From: Actinomycetes bacterium
GTDB lineage: Bacteria; Actinomycetota; Acidimicrobiia; Acidimicrobiales; Ilumatobacteraceae
Assembly (NCBI GenBank): GCA_025356335.1
Contig: JANXUF010000050.1
Location: forward strand, 1 to 64,000
Length of the DNA stretch: 64,000 nucleotides
Direction: 5' to 3'
How positions within the stretch are numbered: position 1 is the stretch's first letter; every line of letters starts with the position of its first letter. Both the position numbers and the translations under genes were made by a program. Below, piece by piece: positions 8,473-17,034 of this stretch. The notes below the pieces were generated by a model. It saw only the letters and a program-made list of their open reading frames with translations. It was not told where the DNA came from and searched no databases.

Positions 8473-10641
8473 CTAGCGGCGATTGTCGACCGTCGAAGCG
8501 TGGTACTGCAGGTTGATCCAGTTCGTCACCACCATCGGGGCGGTCATGATCGAGGTCAGTACCGCCCAGTCGGGGTCGAGACGCCAGTCGTAGTCGTGCA
8601 GGAAGCTTCTGCCCTGCAGGTCGAGCTGTCTGGTACGCCATCGCGGAGCGACGACGAACGCCGCATTGCCTGCGAGTCCCCATTCCGGCCGCACCTGTGA
8701 CCAGTCGTTCGCCCGTTCGACCAGCGCCCGCTCCAGGCGGCGAGGAACGGGGACGAGGTGGCCGAGGCCGAGCGAAGCGGCTCGCTCGGCACGCGCATGA
8801 TCCCCCGCAACGCGAAGCGATTGCTCCAGTGCACCGACGCGCTGGCGGTGTGACTCCGGAACGAGATCGACGTCGAACAACTCGACCGCATCGGTGGTGG
8901 TGGTGTGGAGTGCCGCCACGAACCATGTCGACAGCGGTAGGTCGACCCCCATGCCTCGCAATCGATCCCGAACCCGCTGGTCGTTCAACAGGTCGGCGAG
9001 CACGCGGGCGTTCACCTCACCCGTCTGGCCTCCGCAGGCACCACAGTCGAGTCCGGCGGCGTGAGGGTTGTTGGCGCTCAGGCTCCCGTGCCCGCACAGC
9101 ATCACAAGCGGAGCGAAGCCGCCGAGCATTCCCATGCCGACCAGCACCCGGTGAGCGAGCAGTGCGGCGGCGGCCGGGTCGTCGTCGAGCAGTGCGAGTC
9201 GGGGCCGCAGGCGCTCAGCGACGTGGCCGAGACCATCGAGCTCCCAGCTGACCGGCCGATGCCGGTGGGGCATGCTCTCCTTGACGAGTTTGACGACGTA
9301 GAGCAGGCCGAGTGCCTCCACGAAGCTGAACACCGAAGAGGGCTGACGCCGGAACGCATCCCAGCGCTGCCGTTCGCCGAGCGCATTCGACCGCTGGGTG
9401 ACCAGCGCCTCCGGCTCGCGGCCTGATGCGATGTCGGTCACCTCGAGCGTCGGCGCCAGGAGACCGGGAAGCTGCGGTCGTGTCAGCGCGCTGCCCGCTG
9501 GCGTGTACGAGATCGGCAGCCCGAAGAATCCGGCGAATCCTCGCGTCTCGACCGACGGCTCGGTGGTCTCCAGCGCCCGTCGGAACACCTCGGACCGGAC
9601 GTCGATGCAGAACACTGCCTGCAGCTCCGGCACCGCCGGGGCGGGTGTCGCTGCCCCGAGGCCGCCGATGATGCTGTCCTGATAGGTGCGCTCCAGCGCC
9701 CCCTGCAGCACCCACTCGACGCGCTGTGCCTCGCGGTTCGCGTCCGCCACGTCGGCGACCGTGCTCCACGAGGCGGCCCACGCCGCTGAGCGGATCCGCA
9801 TGTCGGCGTCGTCGTCCACGTCGGCGGCCAACAGCCACTCCCATACGACCCTGATCGCCAGGAGATCGACGATCGCCTCGTCGTCGCTGCCGGCGAGTCG
9901 TGCCTGCCACCTGCGGTATGCACACCACGCAGCCCAGCCGTTCACCGAGGCGAGCATGGCTGTGAGGTACTCCTCGCGCGCCCCGTCGACAATGCAGAGA
10001 CTGCCGAGGGCGGCGTCGATCGCACCGAACGGCGAGTCGGGAAGCGAGTCGAGCCGCTCCCGCGCCCAATCGCTGCCGTGCCTCCACCGGAAGCCGTGGG
10101 TGACCGACGGGTCCGCGCGCCATGCACCGAACAGCGCCCTCGCCTGGTCGGGGGCCCATGTGGCCTGGCACTCGTCGAAGTGCGAAGCGCACTGCTGTCC
10201 GATCTGATGGGCGACGAGATCCGTCCAGCTTCGACCGGGCAACGGGCCCGCTGTCGGACTCGAATCGACGATGTCCGTCAGGAGCGGCATCCGCCTCAGC
10301 GGCGACGACCCGCGCTCGGCAGGACCTGCAAGCAGGTCGCGAGCGGTATCGGCGAGGCCGGGCACGCCGAGAGCCGACGCGGCCGCATCGAGATGACGGT
10401 CGTCCAGCCGACCGGCGGCCCACTCCTCATGGAACCATTGGCGCGGCATCGTCAGTGCGGTGCCTGCGAGCGCGCCGAGCATCGCAGCGGCGTCAGCGAT
10501 CGGCGTGTGGCGCCATCCCCAGTACGGGTTGACGGCGATGAAGCGATCGAGGGGCCACGTGGGGGCGACACGATCGCACGCACCATCGATGGCCTGTCGC
10601 AGTGCGGCGGCTGCCTCGGGACGAGCGGTGGAGGTGGTCAT
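8473..10641 (-). CDS. dabA: DabA, probable inorganic carbon transporter subunit (DUF2309/UPF0753), truncated
   Basis: DabA is the beta-carbonic-anhydrase-like soluble subunit that, with the membrane protein DabB, takes up CO2/bicarbonate energetically. From ATG 10641 (MTTSTARPEA) the frame gives 722 residues before an amber stop; with the same-frame remainder the protein would be about 842 residues, normal for the family. Predicted zinc ligands are visible: C345 and D347 in FCIDVRSE, H518 in LCGHGS, and C533 in LDCGACGG. Their mutual spacing matches the set reported for Halothiobacillus DabA. The ATG overlaps the dabB stop by four bases (ATGA). The frame is open far upstream of 10641, but that part is dabB antisense and is not DabA-like. 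Activity depends on whether the lost C-terminus is needed. Confidence 0.9.
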   Translation of the reverse strand: MTTSTARPEAAAALRQAIDGACDRVAPTWPLDRFIAVNPYWGWRHTPIADAAAMLGALAGTALTMPRQWFHEEWAAGRLDDRHLDAAASALGVPGLADTARDLLAGPAERGSSPLRRMPLLTDIVDSSPTAGPLPGRSWTDLVAHQIGQQCASHFDECQATWAPDQARALFGAWRADPSVTHGFRWRHGSDWARERLDSLPDSPFGAIDAALGSLCIVDGAREEYLTAMLASVNGWAAWCAYRRWQARLAGSDDEAIVDLLAIRVVWEWLLAADVDDDADMRIRSAAWAASWSTVADVADANREAQRVEWVLQGALERTYQDSIIGGLGAATPAPAVPELQAVFCIDVRSEVFRRALETTEPSVETRGFAGFFGLPISYTPAGSALTRPQLPGLLAPTLEVTDIASGREPEALVTQRSNALGERQRWDAFRRQPSSVFSFVEALGLLYVVKLVKESMPHRHRPVSWELDGLGHVAERLRPRLALLDDDPAAAALLAHRVLVGMGMLGGFAPLVMLCGHGSLSANNPHAAGLDCGACGGQTGEVNARVLADLLNDQRVRDRLRGMGVDLPLSTWFVAALHTTTTDAVELFDVDLVPESHRQRVGALEQSLRVAGDHARAERAASLGLGHLVPVPRRLERALVERANDWSQVRPEWGLAGNAAFVVAPRWRTRQLDLQGRSFLHDYDWRLDPDWAVLTSIMTAPMVVTNWINLQYHASTVDNRR

Positions 10642-12326
10642 GTGTCGTTCCGATCGGAGAGAGCGGCGAGCAGTGGAGCTTGGGCATGGGCATGGGCAAC
10701 AGCGACTTCGCCCACGGCAGATGATCGGGCGACGATGGATCCCGCGATCACGCTGGAATCGGGGAGCGCCATGATGATCGGCCGCTGCGGGAGGAGCGTC
10801 GGTCGGGGCGTCGCAGCGGGAGGGCGTGAGACGCTGAAGGCCAGCCGCGTGAAGCCCTCGTCCAGAAAGAGCCCTGCATAGATCCATGGGAGCACTCGCC
10901 TTGCCAGTCGCCCGCGGGGCGCAACGATGGACGTGACCTGCGCGGCCAACAGGGCAGCGAAGCTGCCAGCCGTGAGTACGAGCAGCGCTGCGGGGGTGCT
11001 GCCGGCATGCGGCACCAGCCGACCGGCCAGCTCGTGCATCGCCACGTAGACCAACGGAACCATCAACGCCCGAGCCAGGAGCGAGCGGTGGCCAGGTGAG
11101 CGGAACGGCGTCGACAATGGCACGAGCGCAAGGGCGACGACACCGAGCAACACCCAGGCGGCCGCCGACAGCGACTCGGTACCGGGAAGCAGCGCCCACA
11201 GCGCACCCACCGCAGCGGTTCCGACGACGGCGACGACGGCACCGATCATCAGCGCCGTCGAGCTCGGCGCATCGGCGGCGATCGCAAGCTGCCTGCGCTG
11301 CGTCTGGCGCACGGTGCTGCCGGCGCTGAGGAACGCGTGTGCCTTGTACGCAGAGTGGGCCAGGAGGTGCAGCAGCGCCATCTCCCAGATGCCCAAACCA
11401 CATTGCATCAGCATGAAGCCCATCTGCGCGCACGTCGACCACGCCAGGGCCACCTTGATGCTCACTCGTGTTGACATCACCAGCGAGGCGACGACCGCAG
11501 TCAGCACGCCGGTGACCACCAGCAACGATCGAGTCTCGATCGCTCGATCGACGATCGGGGCGAAGCGGAGCAGCACGACGCCGCCGAGGTTCACCGCACC
11601 GGCGTGGAGGAGCGCCGAGACCGGCGTTGGTGCCTCCATCACCTGGATCAACCATCCGTGGAAGGGCAGCTGTGCGCACTTCAGCACGGCGGCGATCGCA
11701 ACCAGCAGCATGCCGGCCCGAGTTCCCGCAGCCAGGCCGGAGGCGTTGACTGCGCGGTCGACGATGAGATCGATCCGCAACGTGGACAGCGTGGTGCCGA
11801 AGGCCACCGCCGCGCCGAGCATGCAGGCGTCAGCGACGCGCGCCAGAAGGAATTTCTTGTGGGCGACGGCGATCGCCACCGGGCGATCGCCGAAATAGGT
11901 CAGCAAACCGTGGAGCGCGTAGCTCGCCGCCGCCCATGCCGCGACGAGCAGCAGCACATTGTTGGCGACGACCACCACGGACACCGCCGCCAAGGTTGCC
12001 AGCAGACGGCGCACGTACCGACGCTCGTACGCGTCGCCGCCCAGGTATACCGACGAGTAGCGGACGACGACCGCGCCGACGATCGCGATCAGCAGCACGA
12101 CCGACACCGTGACGTTGTCGAGGCGTACGAGGCCATAGGCGTGGGTCCCTGTTGCGACGCGCGCAACGGCGATTGCAGCGGCTGCGGCCGCCATGACCCA
12201 TGAGGCACCACGAGCGACCCGCCATGAAGCCGCAACCGAAGCCCTGCCGATGATTGCCGACGCACCCGCAGCAACCAGCGCAGGCGTCGCCACCAGCAGG
12301 GTCGACCAGGCGGAAAGTTCTGGCAT
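10638..12326 (-). CDS. dabB: DabB, NuoL/antiporter-like membrane subunit of the DAB carbon uptake system
   Basis: This polytopic membrane protein of about 562 residues belongs to the NADH dehydrogenase subunit 5 / Mrp antiporter family. In DAB systems it couples cation flux to DabA. More than a dozen hydrophobic helices are visible. Conserved segments include SALLHAGAVNLGGVVLLRFAP, HLLAHSAYKAHAFLSAG (the LLxHAxxKAxLFL-type signature) and VALAWSTCAQMGFML. The ATG at 12326 (MPELSAWSTLL) places the first helix at the N-terminus; a GTG at 12353 would add nine residues, and neither has a clear ribosome site. It overlaps dabA by four bases and is transcribed away from the LysR gene, which suggests LysR control. 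Confidence 0.88.
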   Translation of the reverse strand: MPELSAWSTLLVATPALVAAGASAIIGRASVAASWRVARGASWVMAAAAAAIAVARVATGTHAYGLVRLDNVTVSVVLLIAIVGAVVVRYSSVYLGGDAYERRYVRRLLATLAAVSVVVVANNVLLLVAAWAAASYALHGLLTYFGDRPVAIAVAHKKFLLARVADACMLGAAVAFGTTLSTLRIDLIVDRAVNASGLAAGTRAGMLLVAIAAVLKCAQLPFHGWLIQVMEAPTPVSALLHAGAVNLGGVVLLRFAPIVDRAIETRSLLVVTGVLTAVVASLVMSTRVSIKVALAWSTCAQMGFMLMQCGLGIWEMALLHLLAHSAYKAHAFLSAGSTVRQTQRRQLAIAADAPSSTALMIGAVVAVVGTAAVGALWALLPGTESLSAAAWVLLGVVALALVPLSTPFRSPGHRSLLARALMVPLVYVAMHELAGRLVPHAGSTPAALLVLTAGSFAALLAAQVTSIVAPRGRLARRVLPWIYAGLFLDEGFTRLAFSVSRPPAATPRPTLLPQRPIIMALPDSSVIAGSIVARSSAVGEVAVAHAHAQAPLLAALSDRNDT

Positions 12327-12438
12327 CGGGTTGGGGTTCAGCACAGCGGTCACGGAGGAGCCTTCGACGTCGTGGTAGTGGTCGCTCTCACTCTCGTGCC
12401 GCCGTGACGTTCTGTCCAATACTCATTAACGTACAATC

Positions 12439-12457
12439 CGTTCACTTCAAACGAACG
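12439..12457. promoter_or_regulatory. Inverted repeat with a LysR-type T-N11-A box
   Basis: CGTTC-N9-GAACG lies in the divergent spacer between dabB and the LysR gene, 12 bp before the LysR start. Its inner sequence fits T-N11-A, the usual LysR-family box. It is the natural candidate for autoregulation and for control of dabBA. Confidence 0.5.
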
Positions 12458-12469
12458 ATTGGCAGCGTC

Positions 12470-13390
12470 GTGACCCAGCTCAATTTCCACCATCTGCGCT
12501 ACTTCTGGTCAGTCGCCAAGGAGGGGAATCTCACTCGCGCCGCCCGACAGCTCCATGTGTCGCAATCAGCGTTGTCGGCCCAGATCAAGCAGCTCGAACT
12601 CGACCTCGGCCAGCAACTCTTCCAGCGCACCGGACGCACCCTCACACTCACCGAGGCGGGACACGTCGCTCTCGCCTACGCAGACGGCATCTTCGCTTCC
12701 GGCAACGAGCTCGTCCAGGTGCTGCGCCAGGGTCGGCGGGAGGAACGCCAGATCCTGCGCATCGGCGCTGTCGCCACCGCCTCGCGTAACTTCCAGGAGA
12801 ACTTCATCCGGCCGGTGCTCGACCGAGACGACGTCGAGCTCGTGCTCGTCTCGGGCAGCCTGCCAGAACTCCTCGCCCGGCTGCGTGTGCATTCGATCGA
12901 CCTCGTGCTGTGCAACCAGCGCGTGCACTCGACCGCGAGCGATCCCTGGCGGTGCCGTCGCATCGCCCGGCAGCCGGTCAGCCTGATCGGCCGGCCGGAC
13001 ACCGCGCCGTTCCGTTTTCCCGATGACCTCGCCCGCGTGCCGCTGCTGCTCCCCGGTCGTGACAACGAGATGCGCACGACGTTCGATCTGCGGTGCGAGC
13101 AACTCGGCATCCGCTACCGAGCTCGCGCCGAAGTCGACGACATGGCGCTCCTGCGGTTGCTCGCACGCGACTCAGCCGGTGTCGCGCTGATGCCCACGGT
13201 CGTCGCCCAGGACGAACTGGCCAGTGGCCGGCTGGTCGAACTCGCTGTCGTCCCGGACCTCTATGAGAACTTCTACGGCGTCACCGTCCAGCGTCGCTAT
13301 GAGCCACCGCTGATCGGCCAGCTGCTCAGCCGACCGGACGCCGACGTGCTCACACCGCCTGCGGATCGAGGCGATGAGCGAAGAACCTGA
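12470..13390 (+). CDS. LysR-family transcriptional regulator (NhaR-like), divergent from dabBA
   Basis: This is a 306-residue LysR regulator. The N-terminal winged helix runs NFHHLRYFWSVAKEGNLTRAARQLHVSQSALSAQI (stated here as consecutive segments FHHLRYFWSVAKEG, NLTRAARQLHVS and QSALSAQIKQLE), followed by GRTLTLTEAG. The rest is the periplasmic-binding-protein-like effector domain. The HHLRYFW opening is typical of the NhaR branch. The start is GTG 12470 (MTQLNFHH), since homology begins there. An inverted repeat fitting a LysR box lies just upstream. LysR proteins usually control the divergent gene, here dabB-dabA, so a carbon- or ion-responsive role is inferred. Confidence 0.9.
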   Translation: MTQLNFHHLRYFWSVAKEGNLTRAARQLHVSQSALSAQIKQLELDLGQQLFQRTGRTLTLTEAGHVALAYADGIFASGNELVQVLRQGRREERQILRIGAVATASRNFQENFIRPVLDRDDVELVLVSGSLPELLARLRVHSIDLVLCNQRVHSTASDPWRCRRIARQPVSLIGRPDTAPFRFPDDLARVPLLLPGRDNEMRTTFDLRCEQLGIRYRARAEVDDMALLRLLARDSAGVALMPTVVAQDELASGRLVELAVVPDLYENFYGVTVQRRYEPPLIGQLLSRPDADVLTPPADRGDERRT

Positions 13391-13498
13391 AAGGACCGAT
13401 CGCGTCGCGACACGTCGTCGCTCGGGTCAGTGGCCGAAGGTCCAGCCGGGCCACTCGGCCCCTCGACGAGTTCCAGCGCCCGCTTCTCGAGGCGGCCG

Positions 13499-13573
13499 CT
13501 GATGACCGTACGACTGATGACCGTACGACTGGTGACCGTACGACTGATGACCGTACGACTGATGACCGATGAA
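13499..13573 (+). repeat. Five tandem 15-bp repeats
   Basis: Five units of the form CTGATGACCGTACGA lie end to end, the third with GTG for ATG and the last diverged. Each unit contains a start codon in the same frame and encodes the pentapeptide LMTVR. Confidence 0.9.
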
Positions 13574-13699
13574 CTGAAGAACGGCCGCCTTGCCGTCATG
13601 ACCGCCGACGAACGCGCCGTCTTCGACGAGACCGGCGCGGCCACCCGCCTGGCGATCGACGAGCTACGTACCTTTCTGCGAACTCCTGCTCGCGACTGA
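13502..13699 (+). CDS. Small hypothetical protein with MTVRL repeats
   Basis: This is a possible 65-residue protein: four MTVRL-type repeats followed by MTDELKNGRLAVMTADERAV and a helical end (ATRLAIDELRTFL). Third codon positions after the repeat are strongly G/C for most of the length, which favours real coding sequence. No ribosome site is obvious and any of several in-frame ATG codons could be used (13502 to 13562). I recognise no family. It may be a real small gene or a remnant. The rest of the 13391-13778 gap shows nothing else. Confidence 0.35.
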   Translation: MTVRLMTVRLVTVRLMTVRLMTDELKNGRLAVMTADERAVFDETGAATRLAIDELRTFLRTPARD

Positions 13700-13778
13700 C
13701 CTGCAGCGTCACAGCTCAGAGGCTATGAATCGACCGTCCTCCGAACGTTCCGCTTCGACGTGCAGCGGGCGGCAGTGC

Positions 13779-15761
13779 TCAGTTGTTGAGCTTCTCGTCG
13801 AACCAGTCGAGGACGATCTCGAATCGCTGCACCCGGTGGACCGGACTGCCGCTGCGGGTCAGTTCGTGGCTCTCACCGGGGAACCGGTAGAACGTCACGT
13901 CTTTGCGCATCAGTCGCATGGTGACGAACAGTTCCTCGGCCTGGCTGATTGGACAGCGGAGGTCCTTCTCGCTGTGCAGGATGAGTAGCGGGACGCTGAT
14001 GTCGCCGGCGAAGCGGATAGGTGAGAGGCGTTCGTATTCAGCGGGATCGTCGATGTGCCGCGGGCCGTGCTCGGTACGGAAGCTCGTCGAGCAGTCGCTG
14101 GTGAACTCCTCGGTCAGCATGTTGTTGACGGAGCGTTCGGAGCAGATCGCCTTGAAGCGGTCGCTGTGGCGGCCGGCAAGATAGGTCGCCATGTAGCCGC
14201 CGTAGCTGCCGCCGATCATGCCGACCTTGGCACCGTCGATGAACGAATAGCAGGCGATGGCCGTGTCGAGCACGGCGAGTAGGTCGTCGACATCGACGCT
14301 GCCCCACCCGGTGCCCGGCGCTGTTGGGTGCTTGGGGCCCATGATCGACTGGCCCCAGGACTCCTCGCGTCCGGAACCACCGCGCGGGTTGCACATCAGG
14401 ACGACGAACCCCGCTGCCGCCTGCACCTGAGCCTCGTCGTAAAAGGACTCGCCATACTGCGTGTGCGGGCCGCCGTGGACGTTGAGCAGCAACGGGTAGC
14501 GATGCTCGGGATCGAAGTCGACGGGGCGCATGATCCACGCGTCGATCTCGTTCGTGCCGTCTGTGCACGGTGCTGCGAATCGTTCCCAGGTGAGCGGGCA
14601 GGCAACGCTGCGGTACTGCTCGGCGAACGACGTCAGCGTCGTCGCCTTGCCGGTCTCGTCGAGGACGAACAGGTCGCCCATCGCGTCGACGCTCGTGGCG
14701 TTGTAGACGATCGTTCCGTTGCGCGCATCGAACGTCTTGACACTGATCGCCCCGGTCGTGGCCGGCGTTGGTGCGGTGCCGTCGACATGTACGCAGTACA
14801 GGTGGGCCTCGCCGCGGTCCTCTGCGCTCGAGAGGATCGTCGAGTCGCCGAGCCAGATCGGAGCGCGGCTGCCGGAGGTCGGTTGGAAGCTGCGATCGAG
14901 CTCCTTGGTGAGCCAGGTGTGCTCGCCCCCGCTGATGGCGATCGTGCCGATCTTGGGGTTCTGCGGATACTCGGCAGCGTCGTCGAGCCCGATGAAGGCA
15001 ACCATCGATCCATCTGGCGACACCGCTGGATTGGCGTACATGCCGGTCTGATGGGTGATCGCCGTGATTTCGCCGTCGAGTGGAACCAGATACAGATCGG
15101 AGGCGAAGTCGAGGTCCCAGTCGGCATGTCGCTGCGAGGAGGTCACGACGGCACTGGAATCCGGTAGCCAGTCGATGCCGTCGTGTTCGAACGGGCCTGG
15201 CGTGAGATTGCGGGGGGCGGGACTCGTCCCGTTGGAGGCGACGAGATAGATGTGTTGCGGTCGGTCGAATGTCCAACCCTCGCCGTTGAGCGTCGTGAAG
15301 AAGCGCTCGATCTTGCGAGGCGCCTGCCAACTCTCGTCCTCCTTCGAGTAGCGCTCGTCCTGCGTGCGCGAGGTGAAGGCGATCCATCGACCGTCCGGGC
15401 TCCAGATCGGGCTGGCGATGGTGTCCTTCATCGTTGCCAGTGTCCGTGTCTCGCCCGGCTGACCGATGGGGATGACATGCAGCGTCGCCTCACCCGCCTT
15501 TTCGCCGCGACGTGAGGTGAAGGCCAGCGATCGTCCATCTGGACTCCACGCAGGCGCAGCATCGTTCGTCCCGCTGGTGAGCACTCGCGGAGGCGTGGAT
15601 CCGCTCGTCGGTGCCAGCCAGATCTGTGTGCAGTATTTGTTCTTCGCCAGATCGACCCTCGAGACGACGAAGGCGGCCTGCGTTCCGTCCGGCGAGAGCG
15701 CAACGGCAGCCGCCTGGGCGATGTTGCCGACGATCCGTTCAGCGATTTCGGTAGATGACAT
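13779..15761 (-). CDS. S9-family serine peptidase (acylaminoacyl/dipeptidyl peptidase-like)
   Basis: This is a 660-residue prolyl-oligopeptidase-family enzyme that trims short peptides in the cytoplasm. The first 400 residues form a beta-propeller; several PD40-type repeats are visible (ALSPDGTQAAFV, SWSPDGRSLAFTS-like, WSPDGRWIAFTS, VSPDGSMVAFIG). The C-terminal alpha/beta-hydrolase domain holds the nucleophile in GGSYGGY, the catalytic Asp in LHSEKDLRCP and the His in PGESHEL, so the triad is complete. No signal peptide is seen. The start is ATG 15761. It is a single gene, with no operon partner evident on either side. Confidence 0.93.
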   Translation of the reverse strand: MSSTEIAERIVGNIAQAAAVALSPDGTQAAFVVSRVDLAKNKYCTQIWLAPTSGSTPPRVLTSGTNDAAPAWSPDGRSLAFTSRRGEKAGEATLHVIPIGQPGETRTLATMKDTIASPIWSPDGRWIAFTSRTQDERYSKEDESWQAPRKIERFFTTLNGEGWTFDRPQHIYLVASNGTSPAPRNLTPGPFEHDGIDWLPDSSAVVTSSQRHADWDLDFASDLYLVPLDGEITAITHQTGMYANPAVSPDGSMVAFIGLDDAAEYPQNPKIGTIAISGGEHTWLTKELDRSFQPTSGSRAPIWLGDSTILSSAEDRGEAHLYCVHVDGTAPTPATTGAISVKTFDARNGTIVYNATSVDAMGDLFVLDETGKATTLTSFAEQYRSVACPLTWERFAAPCTDGTNEIDAWIMRPVDFDPEHRYPLLLNVHGGPHTQYGESFYDEAQVQAAAGFVVLMCNPRGGSGREESWGQSIMGPKHPTAPGTGWGSVDVDDLLAVLDTAIACYSFIDGAKVGMIGGSYGGYMATYLAGRHSDRFKAICSERSVNNMLTEEFTSDCSTSFRTEHGPRHIDDPAEYERLSPIRFAGDISVPLLILHSEKDLRCPISQAEELFVTMRLMRKDVTFYRFPGESHELTRSGSPVHRVQRFEIVLDWFDEKLNN

Positions 15762-15809
15762 GCCGGAACGGTATCGCTCCGCCCGGCCCGCTGGATGCCG
15801 CGGGCGCCG

Positions 15810-16622
15810 TCAGACTCCGGCGACCCGTGCCTGCAGGCGGCGCATACCGGCAAGCCAGCGGTCGTAGTCGGCGCCCTTGCGCTGGAAGAACGTCAGCACC
15901 TGCGGATGCGGGAGGATGAGGAACTGCTCGTTGTCGATCGCCTCGACGACGATGGTGGCGACATCCGCTGGTTCGAGGACGATGCCGGCCGACCGCACGA
16001 CGTCACCCGCCTTGTTCTCACCGCCGAGGTCACCACCATTGAGCATGTTCGTGTTGACGCCCATCGGGCACAGACAGCTGACCCTGAGGCCGCGGTCGCC
16101 ATAGGTGACCGAGAGCCATTCGGCGAACGAGACCGCAGCATGTTTGGTGACGGAGTAGGGCGCTGAACCGATCTGGGTGAGCAGTCCGGCCGCCGACGCG
16201 GTCGAGGCGAAGTACCCGTGTCCGCGTTCCAACCATTCGGGCATCAGCCTGCGTGCCGCCCAGATGTGGGCGTTGACGTTGACGTTGAACGACGTCTCCC
16301 AATCGCTGTCGGTCGCCGACAGCAGGTCGCTTCCCAAACCGACGCCGGCGTTGGCGAAGAACAGGTCGACCGCTCCGAATGCGGCCTGCGCAGCATCGAT
16401 CAACGCCTCGTTCCCGGCTGCCGAGCCGATGTCCGCACCGATGCCCAGCGCCGATCCCGGCCGAATGCCATTGAGTCCCGCAGCGACGGTTTCGGCCCCG
16501 GCGCCGTTGATGTCGGCGACCACCACACCCCGCGCTCCTGCGGCGTGGAAGGCCTCGGCGAGTGCCCTGCCGATCCCCCCAGCAGCTCCGGTGACGATGA
16601 CGTGTGTTCCCTCGATACGCAT
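15810..16622 (-). CDS. Short-chain dehydrogenase/reductase
   Basis: This is a 270-residue SDR oxidoreductase using NAD(P)(H). The cofactor motif is TGAAGGIG near the N-terminus, followed by NAG (ANAGVG), the catalytic serine in STASAAG and the YSVTK active-site tyrosine/lysine. The acidic residue after the second strand (VVADIN) favours NAD(H) over NADP(H). The start is ATG 16622 (MRIEGTHVIVTG); earlier in-frame starts give a non-homologous leader. It lies 48 bp upstream of the S9 peptidase on the same strand. The substrate is unknown. Confidence 0.9.
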   Translation of the reverse strand: MRIEGTHVIVTGAAGGIGRALAEAFHAAGARGVVVADINGAGAETVAAGLNGIRPGSALGIGADIGSAAGNEALIDAAQAAFGAVDLFFANAGVGLGSDLLSATDSDWETSFNVNVNAHIWAARRLMPEWLERGHGYFASTASAAGLLTQIGSAPYSVTKHAAVSFAEWLSVTYGDRGLRVSCLCPMGVNTNMLNGGDLGGENKAGDVVRSAGIVLEPADVATIVVEAIDNEQFLILPHPQVLTFFQRKGADYDRWLAGMRRLQARVAGV

Positions 16623-16753
16623 GAGCGCCGATAGTAGATGACACAGGTCGCGCACTGCCGAAACGAGATTGTCACCGATACCATGCGGTCTACGGTTCTG
16701 CGGGCGCTGTACGGTGTTCAAACGAACCGGTAATGCCTCAAGAAGGAGCACCG

Positions 16754-16933
16754 ATGACCGAGACCCGCGACGAGAGAGTAATCACCGAAGCACTCACGGT
16801 GATTGACAAGGCACTCGCCGAAATGCTCCACCGCGAGTTGGTCTCCACTGGCGAAGTCGCTGACTTGCTGCTGGATGTCCGCTCGCTGTTGACCACCCCG
16901 GCACCAGCACCTGCTGTTCCAGCCGCTTCTTGA
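16754..16933 (+). CDS. Small acidic helical protein of unknown function
   Basis: This is a 59-residue protein preceded by a clear ribosome site (AAGGAG at 16743-16748). It is charged and helical (RDERVITEALTVIDKALAEML, given as RDERVITEALTV plus IDKALAEML) and ends in a Pro/Ala tail. It resembles short conserved actinobacterial proteins with no known role, but I cannot name a family. It is divergent from the SDR upstream and convergent with the WS/DGAT gene. The good ribosome site and G/C-rich third positions make it likely to be real. Confidence 0.65.
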   Translation: MTETRDERVITEALTVIDKALAEMLHRELVSTGEVADLLLDVRSLLTTPAPAPAVPAAS

Positions 16934-17034
16934 GCGCCTGAGGGACTCGGTGCCTGCGTGGTGCCGGAGCGGCACGGCGCGCCGCATCTCGGGCGCCGAG
17001 GGCGTCGTTCGCTGACGTTGCCGCGGCTCACCTG

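Noticed and set aside
8473..8475. Pyrrolysine recoding of the dabA TAG
   Set aside because: No reason to expect pyl genes in such a bacterium; nonsense or error is simpler.
10642..11679. Extension of the dabA frame upstream
   Set aside because: Antisense in phase to dabB only; DabA homology begins at 10641.
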